The notes: a model not told the origin generated them from the sequence alone. A stretch of DNA of 64,000 nt from Daucus carota subsp. sativus (GCF_001625215.2 NC_030386.2:34971296-35035295), one strand, 5' to 3'. Counted from the first letter of the stretch, positions 37,227-47,784 are shown. Translations and numbers: made by a program.

Positions 37227-38638
37227 TTATAGCCTGGTGTTGAAAGATAATTTTATGTTTCGAGGTTTAATTTGTTTATATGATAATTAAACTGATTTCT
37301 TCACCGTTGGTCGTCTGCAATTGATTCTCCAGTCGGTATTCGATTTCATCAGCTGTCACATGTCTTCTTCTCTAATGTTCTCTGTTTACTGAGCTGTAAA
37401 CAGCTGGTTTTACTTAATTAGATGCAATATGCAATTGATTCTAGAATAGTTTTCTTGCTCTCCATCTCTCCACAGATGAATTCGACTTGTGTTCGACTCC
37501 TCTGTGATAGAAAATCATTGTATTAATTTTGAATATGCTGAACTTCTTACTGATACAAGTGAATCAGATTTGTTCATTTCAATTATAAGGTACCATGATG
37601 ACCCACGAATTTTCAGTACTTGACTTCATGCATTTAGAGATCTACAACCACCTTGGTCCGAACTATAAGTGAAGTTTTATTTTTGCTTTGTGGTTGAGAA
37701 GTTGTTGCTTTGTTGTTGAGAAACTGTTGAGTTCTTTTGTTATATGGAGCTATTGGTTTATTTTGACATGTCTTCTTCTCCAATGTTCTCTGTTTATTTT
37801 GACATGTAACAGACTTGCTATAAACCAAAGACGACCTGCCAAGCATACTCCGAATCTCAGACAGTTTTGGCTGCAGACCATGATGTGCTCTCGACTACAG
37901 ATGAGGTCTGTTTTTATTATAGTACATATATATGTTGGTATTTCAAATTTCCTTCAACTCATGAATGTTTCAGACTTTTAGCCATAAATCTGTTACCAAA
38001 TCGGTTTGGACAGTTACAGTTCCAGACTGTTGTGCAGCCCTAGTTGTTAATAAGATGATAGATATAGAGTGATAAACAGCCGAATGATCAGTTAAAATAT
38101 ACATGATTAAATGTGAGACCTGTCCCTGCTGTCCATAAGATTATATCCTGTCTTCAACTGCACATGGCGTTAAAAATCCGAAGTAGACTAGTTTACCATA
38201 ATTAAGGTCCTCCCATATTAAGTTGTAAATTTTGGCCGAGCTTTAGAGGTATTTGACTTTACTTGGATGATAGTGCAGATGGTGGGATCCGGGAATAATA
38301 GTTGTTAACATCCAAAATTATAGAATTCCTATTACATGAATTTCCTGAATATAATAGAAAATCTAAATGTGAAGATGTATTGCACTGCTGCTGTTGTGGA
38401 TTGATGACATTACTTATCAAATTCACCTATGAAATCACTTAAGACAAGCAAAATCGAGACAAGTTCTATCCCCATAGTTTAATACTCTAACAATTAATAA
38501 TTGCAATACAAACTTAGCAGAAGCACACAGGTTTTAAGATTCCTGGTATTCGGCCATGACCTCATAAACCTCTTCGAGGAATGCTTGACCGTGAATCCGG
38601 CAGTAGAAAACTTTCTCTATTGAATGATAGAAATTTTT
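37227..38638. other. Convergent spacer between PPR and UGT genes
   Basis: No gene seen. A roughly 30-bp string (ACATGTCTTCTTCTCTAATG and its near copy) occurs at about 37369 and 37767, both followed by TTCTCTGTTTA. Confidence 0.55.
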
Positions 38639-40045
38639 TTACTGGCTTGTTACATGTGTGAGAAAAGATTCCAACTCTGTGCGAGTAATGCCGCCTTTAG
38701 CTACCGATCCCCGGAGGTCAGCGCTAACTTCCTCAGCCCTCTTCCTAATCTGCTCTCCTTCGGTTGATGCCATCAATCTCTTAACAGCATTTTCCAATGT
38801 TGAAGATGTCACTAGTTCATCCCCACTCTCCCAGTCCCGAACCATAATACCAGCTTTGAGTCCCTTGGTAATTAGCAAGCTGTTTCTAGGCTGATCACAG
38901 TGCATTGGCCATGCGGCTATAGGAACCCCCATCGTCAAACTCTCTATGCAAGAATTCCATCCGCAGTGAGTCAAGAAACCCCCGGTTGATGAATGTCCCA
39001 AAATCTCAACCTGAGGCGCCCAATCTCTAATAATAATTCCCTGCTCTTTCACTCTCTCTTCGTAATTGTTTGACAACTTGACCCCCTCTGCGCCTTCTTC
39101 TCTAGCAAAAGCTTCCTTATCAGCGACTCTTAATACCCAAATGAACTTCTTCCCGCTTTTCTCTAATCCAATTGCCAGCTCTTCAACTTGTTCATCTGAC
39201 ATGGAAACTGAAGTACCAAAAGAAACATACATTACAGAATTTTCTGACTGTTCATCAAGCCACTTTAAGCATGTATGACGTTCATTTGGTTCCTTTTTTG
39301 GGGTGTCATCTATAAGATCGAATGGCCCGAGCGCCCATTGTTTAACCTCAGGACCCATCATTTCCTTGGAGTTTATCAAATCAATGTATTTACCTTCAAG
39401 TAATCTACACCCGTCATAAAGAAACCCTGTCTGGAGCCCCAAGAGCTTCAAGTTTCTGCCAATATGTTCCACAAACTCGGGAGGGAAAGAAGTATCAATA
39501 GGAGGGAGATACTCCACAGTTGCTTCATTAATAATGTCTGGTTTTCCATAAATTTCCCAAAAAAAGGTAAACACCATGAACGCAGAAACCCCCTGGAAAG
39601 AGTAGCCCTTGATGTTTGGCAACGAAACAAAATCTTGTACAGTAACAGATGAAAGAAAGTCATATATGACAACAAGCTTATCTGTTGTAACAGATATTGT
39701 TGCCAAGAGCTCAGCCACCGGCTGGCGAAGGTGCATTGCAGCTTCAGCCGATGGCTGAAAAAGTCCGGAAAAATTTCCAGGGTTTTGTGATGGTGCAGCG
39801 GGGAAAGGAGGGACAGGAAATGCATGGAAGTTGATGTTGGTAAGGGGTGCACCCACGAAGCGGGACTTAGCTCGGTGGAGGAGAGTGTCGGCCGTGACAA
39901 AGTGAATCGGGATATCGCGAGAGGCGGAGATGGTGGTGGAGAGTTGGAGAAGCTGGTTTACATGGCCTTGTGCCGGAAATGGCACCATTAGTATTACTAG
40001 TGGAATTTTGTTGGTTTGGCTGTCACTGCTTTTGCTGGCTGCCAT
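38639..40045 (-). CDS. Family 1 UDP-glycosyltransferase, zeatin O-glucosyltransferase-like (UGT copy 1)
   Basis: Intronless, 468 residues. It should transfer a sugar from a UDP-sugar to a small acceptor in the cytosol. Catalytic His28 lies in VPFPAQGHVNQLLQLS and the partner Asp in VVIYDFLSS (about 129). The C-terminal PSPG box begins WAPQVEILGHSSTGGFLTHC and includes GWNSCIES; it ends HCDQ, with the Gln common in glucose- or xylose-using enzymes. Sequence around LNQLL, WEIYGKP and QWALGPF resembles bean ZOG1 and relatives, which glycosylate zeatin or phenolics. The real acceptor cannot be read from sequence. A related gene lies 10 kb away on the same strand. A relic duplicate of this gene's promoter lies just upstream. 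Confidence 0.93.
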   Translation of the reverse strand: MAASKSSDSQTNKIPLVILMVPFPAQGHVNQLLQLSTTISASRDIPIHFVTADTLLHRAKSRFVGAPLTNINFHAFPVPPFPAAPSQNPGNFSGLFQPSAEAAMHLRQPVAELLATISVTTDKLVVIYDFLSSVTVQDFVSLPNIKGYSFQGVSAFMVFTFFWEIYGKPDIINEATVEYLPPIDTSFPPEFVEHIGRNLKLLGLQTGFLYDGCRLLEGKYIDLINSKEMMGPEVKQWALGPFDLIDDTPKKEPNERHTCLKWLDEQSENSVMYVSFGTSVSMSDEQVEELAIGLEKSGKKFIWVLRVADKEAFAREEGAEGVKLSNNYEERVKEQGIIIRDWAPQVEILGHSSTGGFLTHCGWNSCIESLTMGVPIAAWPMHCDQPRNSLLITKGLKAGIMVRDWESGDELVTSSTLENAVKRLMASTEGEQIRKRAEEVSADLRGSVAKGGITRTELESFLTHVTSQ

Positions 40046-40475
40046 TGCTAGCTAGTAAAAGGACTTGATATCAATGGACTAGCTTAAACTATTTATAGAC
40101 TATAAAAACTCAAGCTATAAATAGTAGTATTAGTTTTGGAATAAGCAGGCTTATGTTAGTGCTTACGATCATCGACAAATAATTTAAGCATGGCTTCGCA
40201 AGGTGTGTGGAAACAGAGCTAAGCCCACTGCACCCTCTCAGCACTTTGGTAAATGTCGCTCTAAATTATTATTCGGCTATTGCTAGCTAGTAAAAGAACT
40301 TGATAAGATCTGAATGGACTAGTATACTTTGTTTTATTTATAGATCCCGACGAAAAAGTTAATAAATATTTTATAGACGATTGAAACCCAAATAATATTA
40401 TAAGCAGGCCTGTCTCAGACTCCCAGATGCTTACGAAACTTACGTTCATCGATAATATAAGTATGGGAGATGGGT
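40037..40475 (-). repeat. Duplicated UGT promoter/5' leader: intact copy and relic copy
   Basis: The segment just upstream of UGT copy 1 (about 40037-40195) recurs at about 40275-40475. Both contain ATTGCTAGCTAGTAAAAG followed by RACTTGATA, then AATGGACTAG, TTATAGA, ATAAGCAGGC, GCTTACGA and TCATCGA in the same order. The first copy leads into the ATG (minus strand GCAATGGCAGCC). The second reads GCAATAGCCGAA, so the ATG is lost and no coding sequence follows. Confidence 0.82.
40089..40097 (-). promoter_or_regulatory. Candidate TATA box of UGT copy 1
   Basis: TATAAATAG on the minus strand, 44-52 bp upstream of the ATG. This would imply a very short leader of about 15-20 nt. Position and sequence fit a plant TATA box; no experimental start site is known. 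Confidence 0.5.
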
Positions 40476-40793
40476 CTTCTTGCTTTGATATGTTTTTTCA
40501 TCGTGTTGCACGAGATCCCTCGTGGATATATTATATTATTTCAAAACTCTAATATTGATCTAGCTATAGCAAAACAAAGTTTAAAGATGTGAATATATTA
40601 TGCAAAGATAATAATATCGCATAATTTTACGTCGTCATAAGATCTAGAAGCTTCAGATACAACCATTGGTTCTACTCAACGCCAGCGATCGGATGTTTAT
40701 GCAATTATTTTGTGCTGTCCTTCCTTTTTGTTTATGCAATTTTTTGACTTTGATTACATATTTTAAGTGCTTTAATCAGAAAACTAAATTATA

Positions 40794-41097
40794 CTCCCTC
40801 CGTCCCCCTCAATTGTTTACATTGGAGGGGGACACGGAGACCAAGACAATGTATGAAAAATGAGTAAAGTTAGATGAAAAATGGGTAAAGTGGTGGGACC
40901 AACCAATATTTAATAATAGATTTGAGATAGTGGAGGAAAGTAGTGGGTGTAATAGTAGTTTTTATTGTTAAATATGAGATAGTAGAGGAAGATAGTGAGT
41001 GTAATGATGGAAAAAACTTACTATTTATAGTAACGTAAAGAAATGAGAGGGACATCCCAAAATAGTAACTGTAAACAAATGAGAGGGACAGAGGGAG
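40794..41097. mobile_element. Stowaway MITE (first of an adjacent pair)
   Basis: Ends CTCCCTCCGTCCCCC and GGGACAGAGGGAG, with TA on both sides (40792-40793 and 41098-41099). It is 304 bp and non-coding. Confidence 0.9.
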
Positions 41098-41118
41098 TAT
41101 CAAATATTATAAATACTA

Positions 41119-41377
41119 CTCCCTCCGTCTCTAAAAACGTTTCTCGTTTGAAATGTCGGTACTGTTCATAACATGAGACAAATTACTAATTTACGTCTAA
41201 TCTATAAAATAAAATATAGTCATGAGTGATCTTGTTGGATTCGTATTTATGAGTACTTTAATACAGTGAATTTTTTTTATTTAATACTAATACAAAACTA
41301 AAGATATTATTGATTAAAAGTGTGTGTTGGCAAACGTGAAAAGTACAAATGAGAAAAGCATTTAGGGACGGAGGGAG
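41119..41377. mobile_element. Stowaway MITE (second of an adjacent pair)
   Basis: Ends CTCCCTCCGTCTC and GGGACGGAGGGAG, with TA on both sides (41117-41118 and 41378-41379). It is 259 bp. The interior differs from the copy 22 bp away, so they are separate insertions. Confidence 0.9.
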
Positions 41378-41612
41378 TAGTATGTTTGCCCGCTCCGCAT
41401 GGGCGTTGAAAAATAATGTTTTTGAAAAAAATATGCTTGATTAAATTTGTATTTGATTATAGTTGAGGTTTTTTGATTTTCGATATAAATTATTTTAATT
41501 TTTTTCCTATTTCTTGTTCTCATCTAATTTATGTTCTCATCTAAAATAAATTCTAAAATGGAAAATATCTGATAATAGAGCTAATCTCATTAGTCCAATA
41601 TTTGGTACGATT

Positions 41613-42030
41613 AGAGGTGGCAATCATTTCATTTCGTATATTTTTGTATTTTGTGTACTCGAAGGTGAAACCCGTATCCGCACCCATTATTGGTTTTGTG
41701 TACCTAATTTGAAACCTGTATACGATCCGAAACGTTTTTGTATTTTTTTGTGTAGATTATATATAAATATATTAATATAATTTTAATCAAAAATAGTTTT
41801 AATATAAAATTTCCCTGTATAATTTTACACAATTATATATATAATATATTATAACATATATATAATAAAAATTATGTAGAAATATTTCGTTTACTTTCGT
41901 GTATTTCGTGTACCCGAAATGAAAACCCATATCCGACACGAAATCTATGGTCTACATTCATGCATCAAAAATGAGAACTTATATCCATTTTTTTCGTGTC
42001 GTTTCATGTTAACGTGTTACGTATCCCAAA
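41613..42030. repeat. Dispersed repeat copy 2 (first copy at 21523)
   Basis: Shares the opening GAGGTGGCAATC..TTTC, several TTCGTGTACC-type strings followed by GAAAACC, and a closing CATGTTAACGTGTTACGT with the 21523 segment. No ends typical of a known transposon class were seen. Confidence 0.65.
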
Positions 42031-42340
42031 TATATATAACTATAAATATAGTTTACAAAAATTAAATTATACAAAATATAGTATAGAAATTTAAATTGTC
42101 TTTTAAAAATAGGAAGGCAAGACCCAAATATTAGTTGTTTTTTATAATAAATAAAAAATATCAGTTGTTTTCAAAATTTGAAAGTAGCCACCAATATCTG
42201 TTGCTTTTTAATGTTAATTGACTTCAACTCCTACCTAAACAAAATTTAATTGACATTGAAGTACTACTCTCCCACTGTGAATTTATGATAAAAATAAATG
42301 CCCAGGATAAGAAAATCTATACGGGATCTTACATCACAAT

Positions 42341-42418
42341 TTGTAGCACATATGAAAGAGTATTAGAAAAATGCATTATTTGTAGCACATATGAAAGAGT
42401 ATTAGAAAAATGCATTAC
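42341..42418. repeat. Two-copy 39-bp tandem duplication
   Basis: The unit TTGTAGCACATATGAAAGAG, continuing TATTAGAAAAATGCATTA, occurs at 42341-42379 and again at 42380-42418 with essentially no change. This is probably a replication slip. Confidence 0.9.
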
Positions 42419-42545
42419 TTGCAAAACTCCGTTGACGTTCCCTCATCATTTTCGTATCGTAGTTTACTACACAGTGTTAAACACACAAACATAAGGACAG
42501 CTGGGGAAAAACTATTTAGGTATATCAAAATCATAAAACCAAGTT

Positions 42546-42707
42546 GGAAAATGCTACATGCACAGAACAGAATGAGTATGTGTCAACTTGTGATTGGAAT
42601 GGGCCCCCTGCACATGCATTAATAGCACTAATTAAAACTCCCCACCTAGATTGCCATGTCATTTTGTGTAAAATTATGTACCCAATTTTGTACATGTAGC
42701 ACTACTC
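42546..42707. mobile_element. 162-bp MITE with 9-bp target duplication
   Basis: The left end GGAAAATGCTACATGCACA and right end TGTACATGTAGCACTACTC are imperfect inverted repeats. AACCAAGTT flanks both sides exactly (42537-42545 and 42708-42716). A 9-bp duplication suggests a Mutator-like parent. Confidence 0.83.
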
Positions 42708-42800
42708 AACCAAGTTTACATACAAACATCAAAGAGCACTTAAATCCTTGCTAACATGAATCCTAAATCCTTTATAATGGATGATCTTAAATCCTTGCTA

Positions 42801-42959
42801 ACATAAAATTAAGATCATCCAGGTCATGACCCATTTGGAGAAGAGGCATGTCTACATCTTTATCAATTAAAATAGATGCTTGCCAAATCTCCCAGCAATC
42901 AAGTGTGCAATGTGAGAGGCTTGTTTCTCAAGAAAAGGAAGACCGCCGAGGAACAAAAG
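42801..42959 (-). pseudogene. Fragment of a DUF676 (ROG1-like) lipase/serine esterase gene
   Basis: After a T-rich tract and an acceptor-like TTTGGCAG at 42960, the minus strand encodes LLFLGGLPFLEKQASHIAHL then AGRFGKHLF. It stops, then in another frame resumes DKDVDMPLLQMGHDLDDLNF. This is the segment before and after HLFLTD in plant DUF676 alpha/beta hydrolases (compare At4g25770, from memory). The catalytic parts are absent. An exon-sized, frameshifted piece; not a working gene. Confidence 0.72.
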
Positions 42960-43081
42960 CTGCCAAAGCAAAAAAAAAAATAAAAATTATGATATAGAAC
43001 AGGCATTCTAAACAACGAACACTTTCAACACAATTAAAAAAAAAAGGCAATAAAAGTACTTGGTACCAAAATATAGGATTT

Positions 43082-44126
43082 TTTTTTTTTTTTTTTTTGA
43101 AAATGAGAATAAATCTCAACGAGAATCGGCAATTCACCGTGATAATTCTTTCATTCAAGAAAGCTTATTATCTAACCGTCGGACATGCAAGATGACCGGG
43201 GAAATTTAGACAATAAAACTTTAATGTCCGAAAAGAAAACCGGCCTTCTTCCAAAAATCCTGAAAATAAAACAAGAGAAACAAAAAGAATATAAGTCGAT
43301 ATATTTAACACATTACATCAAAATATTCCCACAATCATGATAACTCATGATTGAGACAATTAAACTCTTAATTAAGGCATAATAATAAAATATTAATATC
43401 CTTAATTAAGACACAATTAAAGCCCTCAAATAAGGCCCAATTAACGCCCTCAATAAAGAGGCATAATTAACGAGGAACAATTACCGCCCTCAATTAAGGC
43501 ACAATTAGCGCGCTTTCCTTTCTGAAACCGGGTCCCGTCCTGAAACCGCCGTCACCGCCACCATCGACCACCACCGCAGCACCGCTATGCTATCGATCAA
43601 ATTGCCTCGTCGTATGCGAAGCGAACAACGAAGCGTATCACATGTAACATGAAAAATTGCCAAAAACACCAAAAACCAAACAAAACACAGGGATTAAACA
43701 AAAAAACAAATACACACAAACAAACAAGATTAAAATCAACACCTTTCGCAATTTCACTCAAAATCATGAGAAAAAGAAAGAATATTATAAATAATTGTAA
43801 TAGAAGGGCATACCAGTTGAGCCATGAGGAACCTCATAGGATTTGAAAGTCGTAGCAGCATCATGTGACAAACCCATCTTTTTAATTGCCCCTCTCTCTT
43901 GCCTCTCTCTCGATCTTTTTCTCTTCACGCAGAACAAGATATAAGATGTTATATCAAGCTTTATTACTCAGGTGCCGGAGGATTGAATAAACAGAGACCA
44001 AACAGGGGTGAGTGAATGTGGATGAGTATGAGTTTGAGTGAGAGAGAGAGAATTTGAACGCAAGAAATTCTCAATTTGAAGTTCTGACCTAGGAGGAGTA
44101 GGAGGTTGAAGCGGCAGAGCAAAAGG
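43082..44126 (-). mobile_element. Retroposed transcript-like insertion with poly(A) and 16-17 bp target duplication
   Basis: ACCAAAATATAGGATT is repeated exactly at 43065-43080 and 44127-44142. The insert ends, on the minus strand, in a run of about 20 A (T-run at about 43079-43098). Its 5' end near 44126 is CT-rich. An ATG at 43877 opens MGLSHDAATTFKSYEVPHGS. A GTATGC donor (43813) and a pyrimidine-rich TTTTCAG acceptor (before 43259) would join it to a second exon ending at 43168, giving a 51-residue product. The intron carries degenerate repeats around CAATTAACGCCCTCAA (43370-43510). The parent gene is not recognised. It is either a partly unspliced retrocopy or a short non-autonomous retroposon. 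Confidence 0.8.
43168..43877 (-). CDS. Putative two-exon 51-residue ORF inside the retroposed insertion
   Basis: Exons 43877-43814 and 43259-43168 are in frame when joined (156 nt). They start MGLSHDAATTFKS and end GHLACPTVR. No known domain was recognised. Expression is unknown, and the ORF may be a remnant of the parent transcript. Confidence 0.3.
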
Positions 44127-44879
44127 ACCAAAATATAGGATTTGTAAGGGAAGAAACTGCATAACATGAAGCCATGAACATGTAATGGGATCAAAAATTC
44201 AGTAGGTCTGAGCAGGTTTGATTGTTTTCCACACCAGCCAAGCCAGCTATCAGTGACTTTTCTTTCACTTTTTGTAGCCACTTTTTAGTTCACTTCTTTT
44301 TATTTTCTTTTGGAGATTTCAAGTCCATAGTCCTTTTATAAAAGAGAGATCTTTGAAGCAAGAGATCAGTGATCTCCATCAAGTTGCATTTACTAATGCA
44401 ACAAACATATATTATCTGGTGATTGCCAGTGGAAGAGAATAAAAAACTTTTTAACAATGAATAAAGTAAAAAATAATTAAAAGAAAATAATTTCATAGTC
44501 AAAGTGCCTTCTAATTTTTCCTTTAACCCCCCTTCAAATATTTCCTTATAAGAGTTTTACTAATTGATAACAAAGCTTTCTTAACTATTTTTCCATTTTG
44601 CTATTACTCGTGCAAGAAATTCTGGAATTTGTTTCATCTGCAGCCTATGCGAAATGAAAAAATCTTATGAAATGAAAAAATCTTAAAAGAAAAATACTTA
44701 ACTTGAGCCTATGCTAAGGGCCTATGCGAAAACATGAATAAGTTGAAGTATATCACCACTTTATATTCAGGAACCACATTCCTCATTTTTTAAAGACTGT
44801 ATATGCTTGTCTAAGGCCTGTTGCAGATTTTAATTATGAGCTGATAATACTAAAACTTGAGAAGACATATACATACCTG

Positions 44880-45250
44880 CGGAACCCCAACTACCATGAA
44901 ATAAAAGCCCTTAACCGGATGATCAGCTAGCGACATTTGTTCCACTGACCCGATCATATTTGACATAGTCATGATCTAATGTTCAGCGTGCTATGAATGT
45001 ACTCAGCCGTGGCCTGATTCACAAAATTCAGCATTGTTGAAACAATGAAAATGCTAGATCATTTTTTGTAATATAATTAATGGTGTAGATTCAGAAGCCT
45101 TTATTGATACGATTAATACTCTTTAGTGTGCATACCTCAGGACCTCTATATCTCCTCATTGTTTCTAATAATCTGCCAGTGAGAAAGATAGCTGCAGATT
45201 CTCTCTTTTTTTGATGATTTCCTGTGCCCTGTACACAAACTGAATCTGGT
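44880..45250 (-). pseudogene. Exon-like fragments of unrecognised origin
   Basis: Two open, splice-bounded segments on the minus strand. One ends GTATGC after a frame reading KKRESAAIFLTGRLLETMRR and YRGPE (about 45230-45137). The other ends GTATGT after SVEQMSLADHPVKGFYFMVV and GVPQ (about 44960-44879). I do not recognise the parent gene or genes. Their density and strand match the neighbouring gene fragments. Confidence 0.4.
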
Positions 45251-45365
45251 GAGAACATTCTTTTCAATTTAATTCTGGAACTGAGACATTTAAGAAACTG
45301 AACTGGTTTCCCCATTGCTTCCCGACTGCGGAAGCATCAGCCATTTCAAAATTGGTGGAACTTAC

Positions 45366-45594
45366 TTAGCCTGTTCAGCCTCTTTCTCCTCCAACCATTT
45401 CTTAACCTTCGTGGAATCAAGTAATACCTTAAAGGAAAATTTTGTGCTTGGTTAATCAGTGTTTGATACATATATAACCAAAAAACTATTTCAGCATGCC
45501 AAATAAAGTAAGCTATAAATTGAAGGTAACTAAACACCTCGTCAATTCTTTGTTTTGGAAGCCAAGATTTATTTGTTTCCGATCCTTGTACTAT
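45366..45594 (-). pseudogene. Two-exon fragment of an HSP70-17-like (Hsp110/Lhs1-type) chaperone gene
   Basis: The exon at 45594-45538 encodes IVQGSETNKSWLPKQRIDE. The exon at 45427-45366 encodes VLLDSTKVKKWLEEKEAEQA. Both have AG acceptors and GT donors. Joined, they match the C-terminal stretch ETNKTWLPKEKIDEV..W..EQ of the ER chaperone HSP70-17 (At4g16660, from memory). The ATPase and peptide-binding domains and the rest of the C-terminus are missing on both sides. This is a genomic, intron-bearing capture, not a retrocopy. Confidence 0.72.
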
Positions 45595-45765
45595 CTGCAG
45601 ATACACAGAAAGAAAGTTTTAGAACCACTACTGCAGAATTAACGTGCAAAAAATATACAGATGAAATCTATCAACTCAAACGAATTCTTAGAAAAATCAA
45701 AGCAAGCTCTCTTTTTAAAAAATCATATAGAGGAATCTGGGTGGTTATCAACACAGAGCTGCAGA

Positions 45766-46641
45766 ACTGTTAGGAATCTCCAATACCTACTGAGTAGAGA
45801 CATGGGCTTGGTTGTTGCGGTTCCAGGTTTTGAGCTGGTGCAGAACATGGGGCTGGGAGAGGTAATAGACGATGCCCCGCCGCCACGCCCTTTTAAACGT
45901 AAGAGGGTAGATACATGCGATGAATGTGGCCGCAATGTGGTCAGGCATGTCCCTACTCGTGCAATCTCTCGAGATACTGGGGGATCCTCTTCAGCTCTAA
46001 TCAATTCCTTTGCTCGCCAAAACTTCAAGGGAAAGACTACTGGCTATGAAACCTTTGCCTTCTATGATGATGGGGCACTCTCGCGTCGCGCAATTGACAT
46101 TCTGGACTCTGGAGCACTTATGAAATTTGCTCCATTCTTTGCTGACGTAGAGCTGAATCTGGAAGCCCATGTTAAAAACGGCTTCTTCGTTAAGGACATT
46201 CTGCACTATGCTTGCCTAGATACCCTTGGTCTTGTGGAATTCATGCTGGTAGATTCATACATTCAGGACTTCAATGCGGTGCCTGATGACTCTGTGCTCA
46301 TGCCGTTTGATCAGGTCGGCATAAACATGGGTTTAGATGATGCTGTGGTTCCGGCGTTGGATGAGGATGGGGTGACCCATGAAGCTTCTGCAGGGATTTA
46401 CTTGGCTGGTCCCTCAACTACTGGACTCTGAGTCCTTGTCTCTGGCTTCTCTTTGTAGTTTTAGTTTCTTTCCTGTACTTTATTTTCGGCCTGTAGGTTC
46501 TTTTGGTGGTATTTCTCGGGGTCTCTTACTCCTCCTCTGCTTGTTTAGTTTGATGGCTTAATGCCTTTTTGTGCTGATATCTTTTGATATCTCTTTGTAA
46601 GACATTCCGAGAAATTATTATAATTTGGCTTATCAAAAAAA
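45766..46641 (+). mobile_element. 5'-truncated LINE-like retroposon with 16-bp target duplication
   Basis: AACACAGAGCTGCAGA is repeated exactly at 45750-45765 and 46642-46657. The insert is 876 bp and ends TTTGGCTTATC plus an A run, the usual 3' end of plant L1-type LINEs. Its reading frame is already open at the first inserted base, which fits a 5' truncation inside a longer ORF. The 3' untranslated part (46432-46641) is T-rich. Perfect duplications point to a recent insertion. Confidence 0.87.
45802..46431 (+). CDS. Uncharacterised 209-codon ORF in the LINE-like insertion
   Basis: Open from the insertion boundary, with the first internal ATG at 45802 (MGLVVAVPGFELVQNMGLGE). A basic patch PPPRPFKRKRVDTCDECGRN contains a CxxC pair. 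A mixed acidic/hydrophobic segment follows (YETFAFYDDGALSRRAIDIL; HYACLDTLGLVEFMLVDSYI), and it ends GPSTTGL. No reverse transcriptase, endonuclease, RNase H or CCHC knuckle can be seen. It may be the C-terminal part of a LINE ORF1-like or other element protein, or a captured host sequence. I do not know its function. The frame is intact, in contrast to the fragments around it. Confidence 0.5.
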   Translation: MGLVVAVPGFELVQNMGLGEVIDDAPPPRPFKRKRVDTCDECGRNVVRHVPTRAISRDTGGSSSALINSFARQNFKGKTTGYETFAFYDDGALSRRAIDILDSGALMKFAPFFADVELNLEAHVKNGFFVKDILHYACLDTLGLVEFMLVDSYIQDFNAVPDDSVLMPFDQVGINMGLDDAVVPALDEDGVTHEASAGIYLAGPSTTGL

Positions 46642-47784
46642 AACACAGAGCTGCAGAGAGCAGACCCAACTCATGTGGCCAACTCTTCAAATAGCATGTA
46701 CCAACGCTTTTATAAAATTGGTGGATCACTTCCAAAAGTTTTGTCATGTTTCTAATTTACTACTGATTAGAAGATTTCTGATGTCCTTGACAATCATTAT
46801 AAGAGTAAAAATAGTGAATGATACTAATATGAAAGAATAGTTTTATAGATCAATGTACAGTGTATTTAAACTTCTCATCACGACAATGTATGCTGGAAAT
46901 TAAATCGTTAATTAAGCATTTCTCGAGTATCCTGCATAAGAAAAATTGTAAACATATATTTTGTTAGCAGAGCAGAACCACCAATTAAAAATATAATACA
47001 TTTGGGCAGAGATGTACACTGATGTATAAATGCATCAATAGCTTGTCTTAAAATAATTCAATGAATTAACAATTTCTTCTAAAAAACCGCCATACATTAT
47101 GTTTATAAATTAGGTAATAAATAGGCATCCAGCGCATCAAAGATGTGGCATATGATACAGTATAGTTCATTTCTTAAACGAATTGCAAAACATTACAACA
47201 GGAAGTGCAGGGCATTTCTAAACCGAAGAATTAATACAATGAATGGAGTCATTTGGATTAGACTAATTAAAGAGCCGCAAAGAACTAAACAGGGAAGAAG
47301 TTTTACCCGCCACAATTTCAATTAATTTTGATAGTTTGACATGTATTGGATGATTCCCGAGAAACTGCAAATTAAGGGAGACTTTGATGCTCACGACATT
47401 AGTTGAGAAGAAAGACAAAGCAATAACAACAGGAGAACCCAGGAGCAACGACTTATTAGGCCTCCTCTTGCAATCCAGTAAACAAATAGATCTGCAAAAT
47501 ATGCGAGGGGCACAATTAGTAACCAAATGACAATAGAAGAGATCATTGAAGAATGCAAGTTGTTCTACCTTGCTGGTATAATAGGTTGAGGCTTCCAAAT
47601 TGCTGAAAGACAATTTCATTATTTCTGTGAAGAGATAAGAATAGTGCATGCACATTCCTAATGAAGCTCCTAAAATAATAGAAGAACATCAACCTCCACC
47701 AAATGCTATATACCAAAACAATTTTCACTTGCACAGATCCACTTTACATGAATTATTTGAACCTTAAAATACGAAGTGCACGAA

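Noticed and set aside
39448-39900. 150-codon frame overlapping UGT copy 1
   Set aside because: Alternative frame of a real gene; no domain.
47260-47660. 130-codon minus-strand frame
   Set aside because: No recognisable family, no consistent splice structure and low-complexity hydrophobic content.
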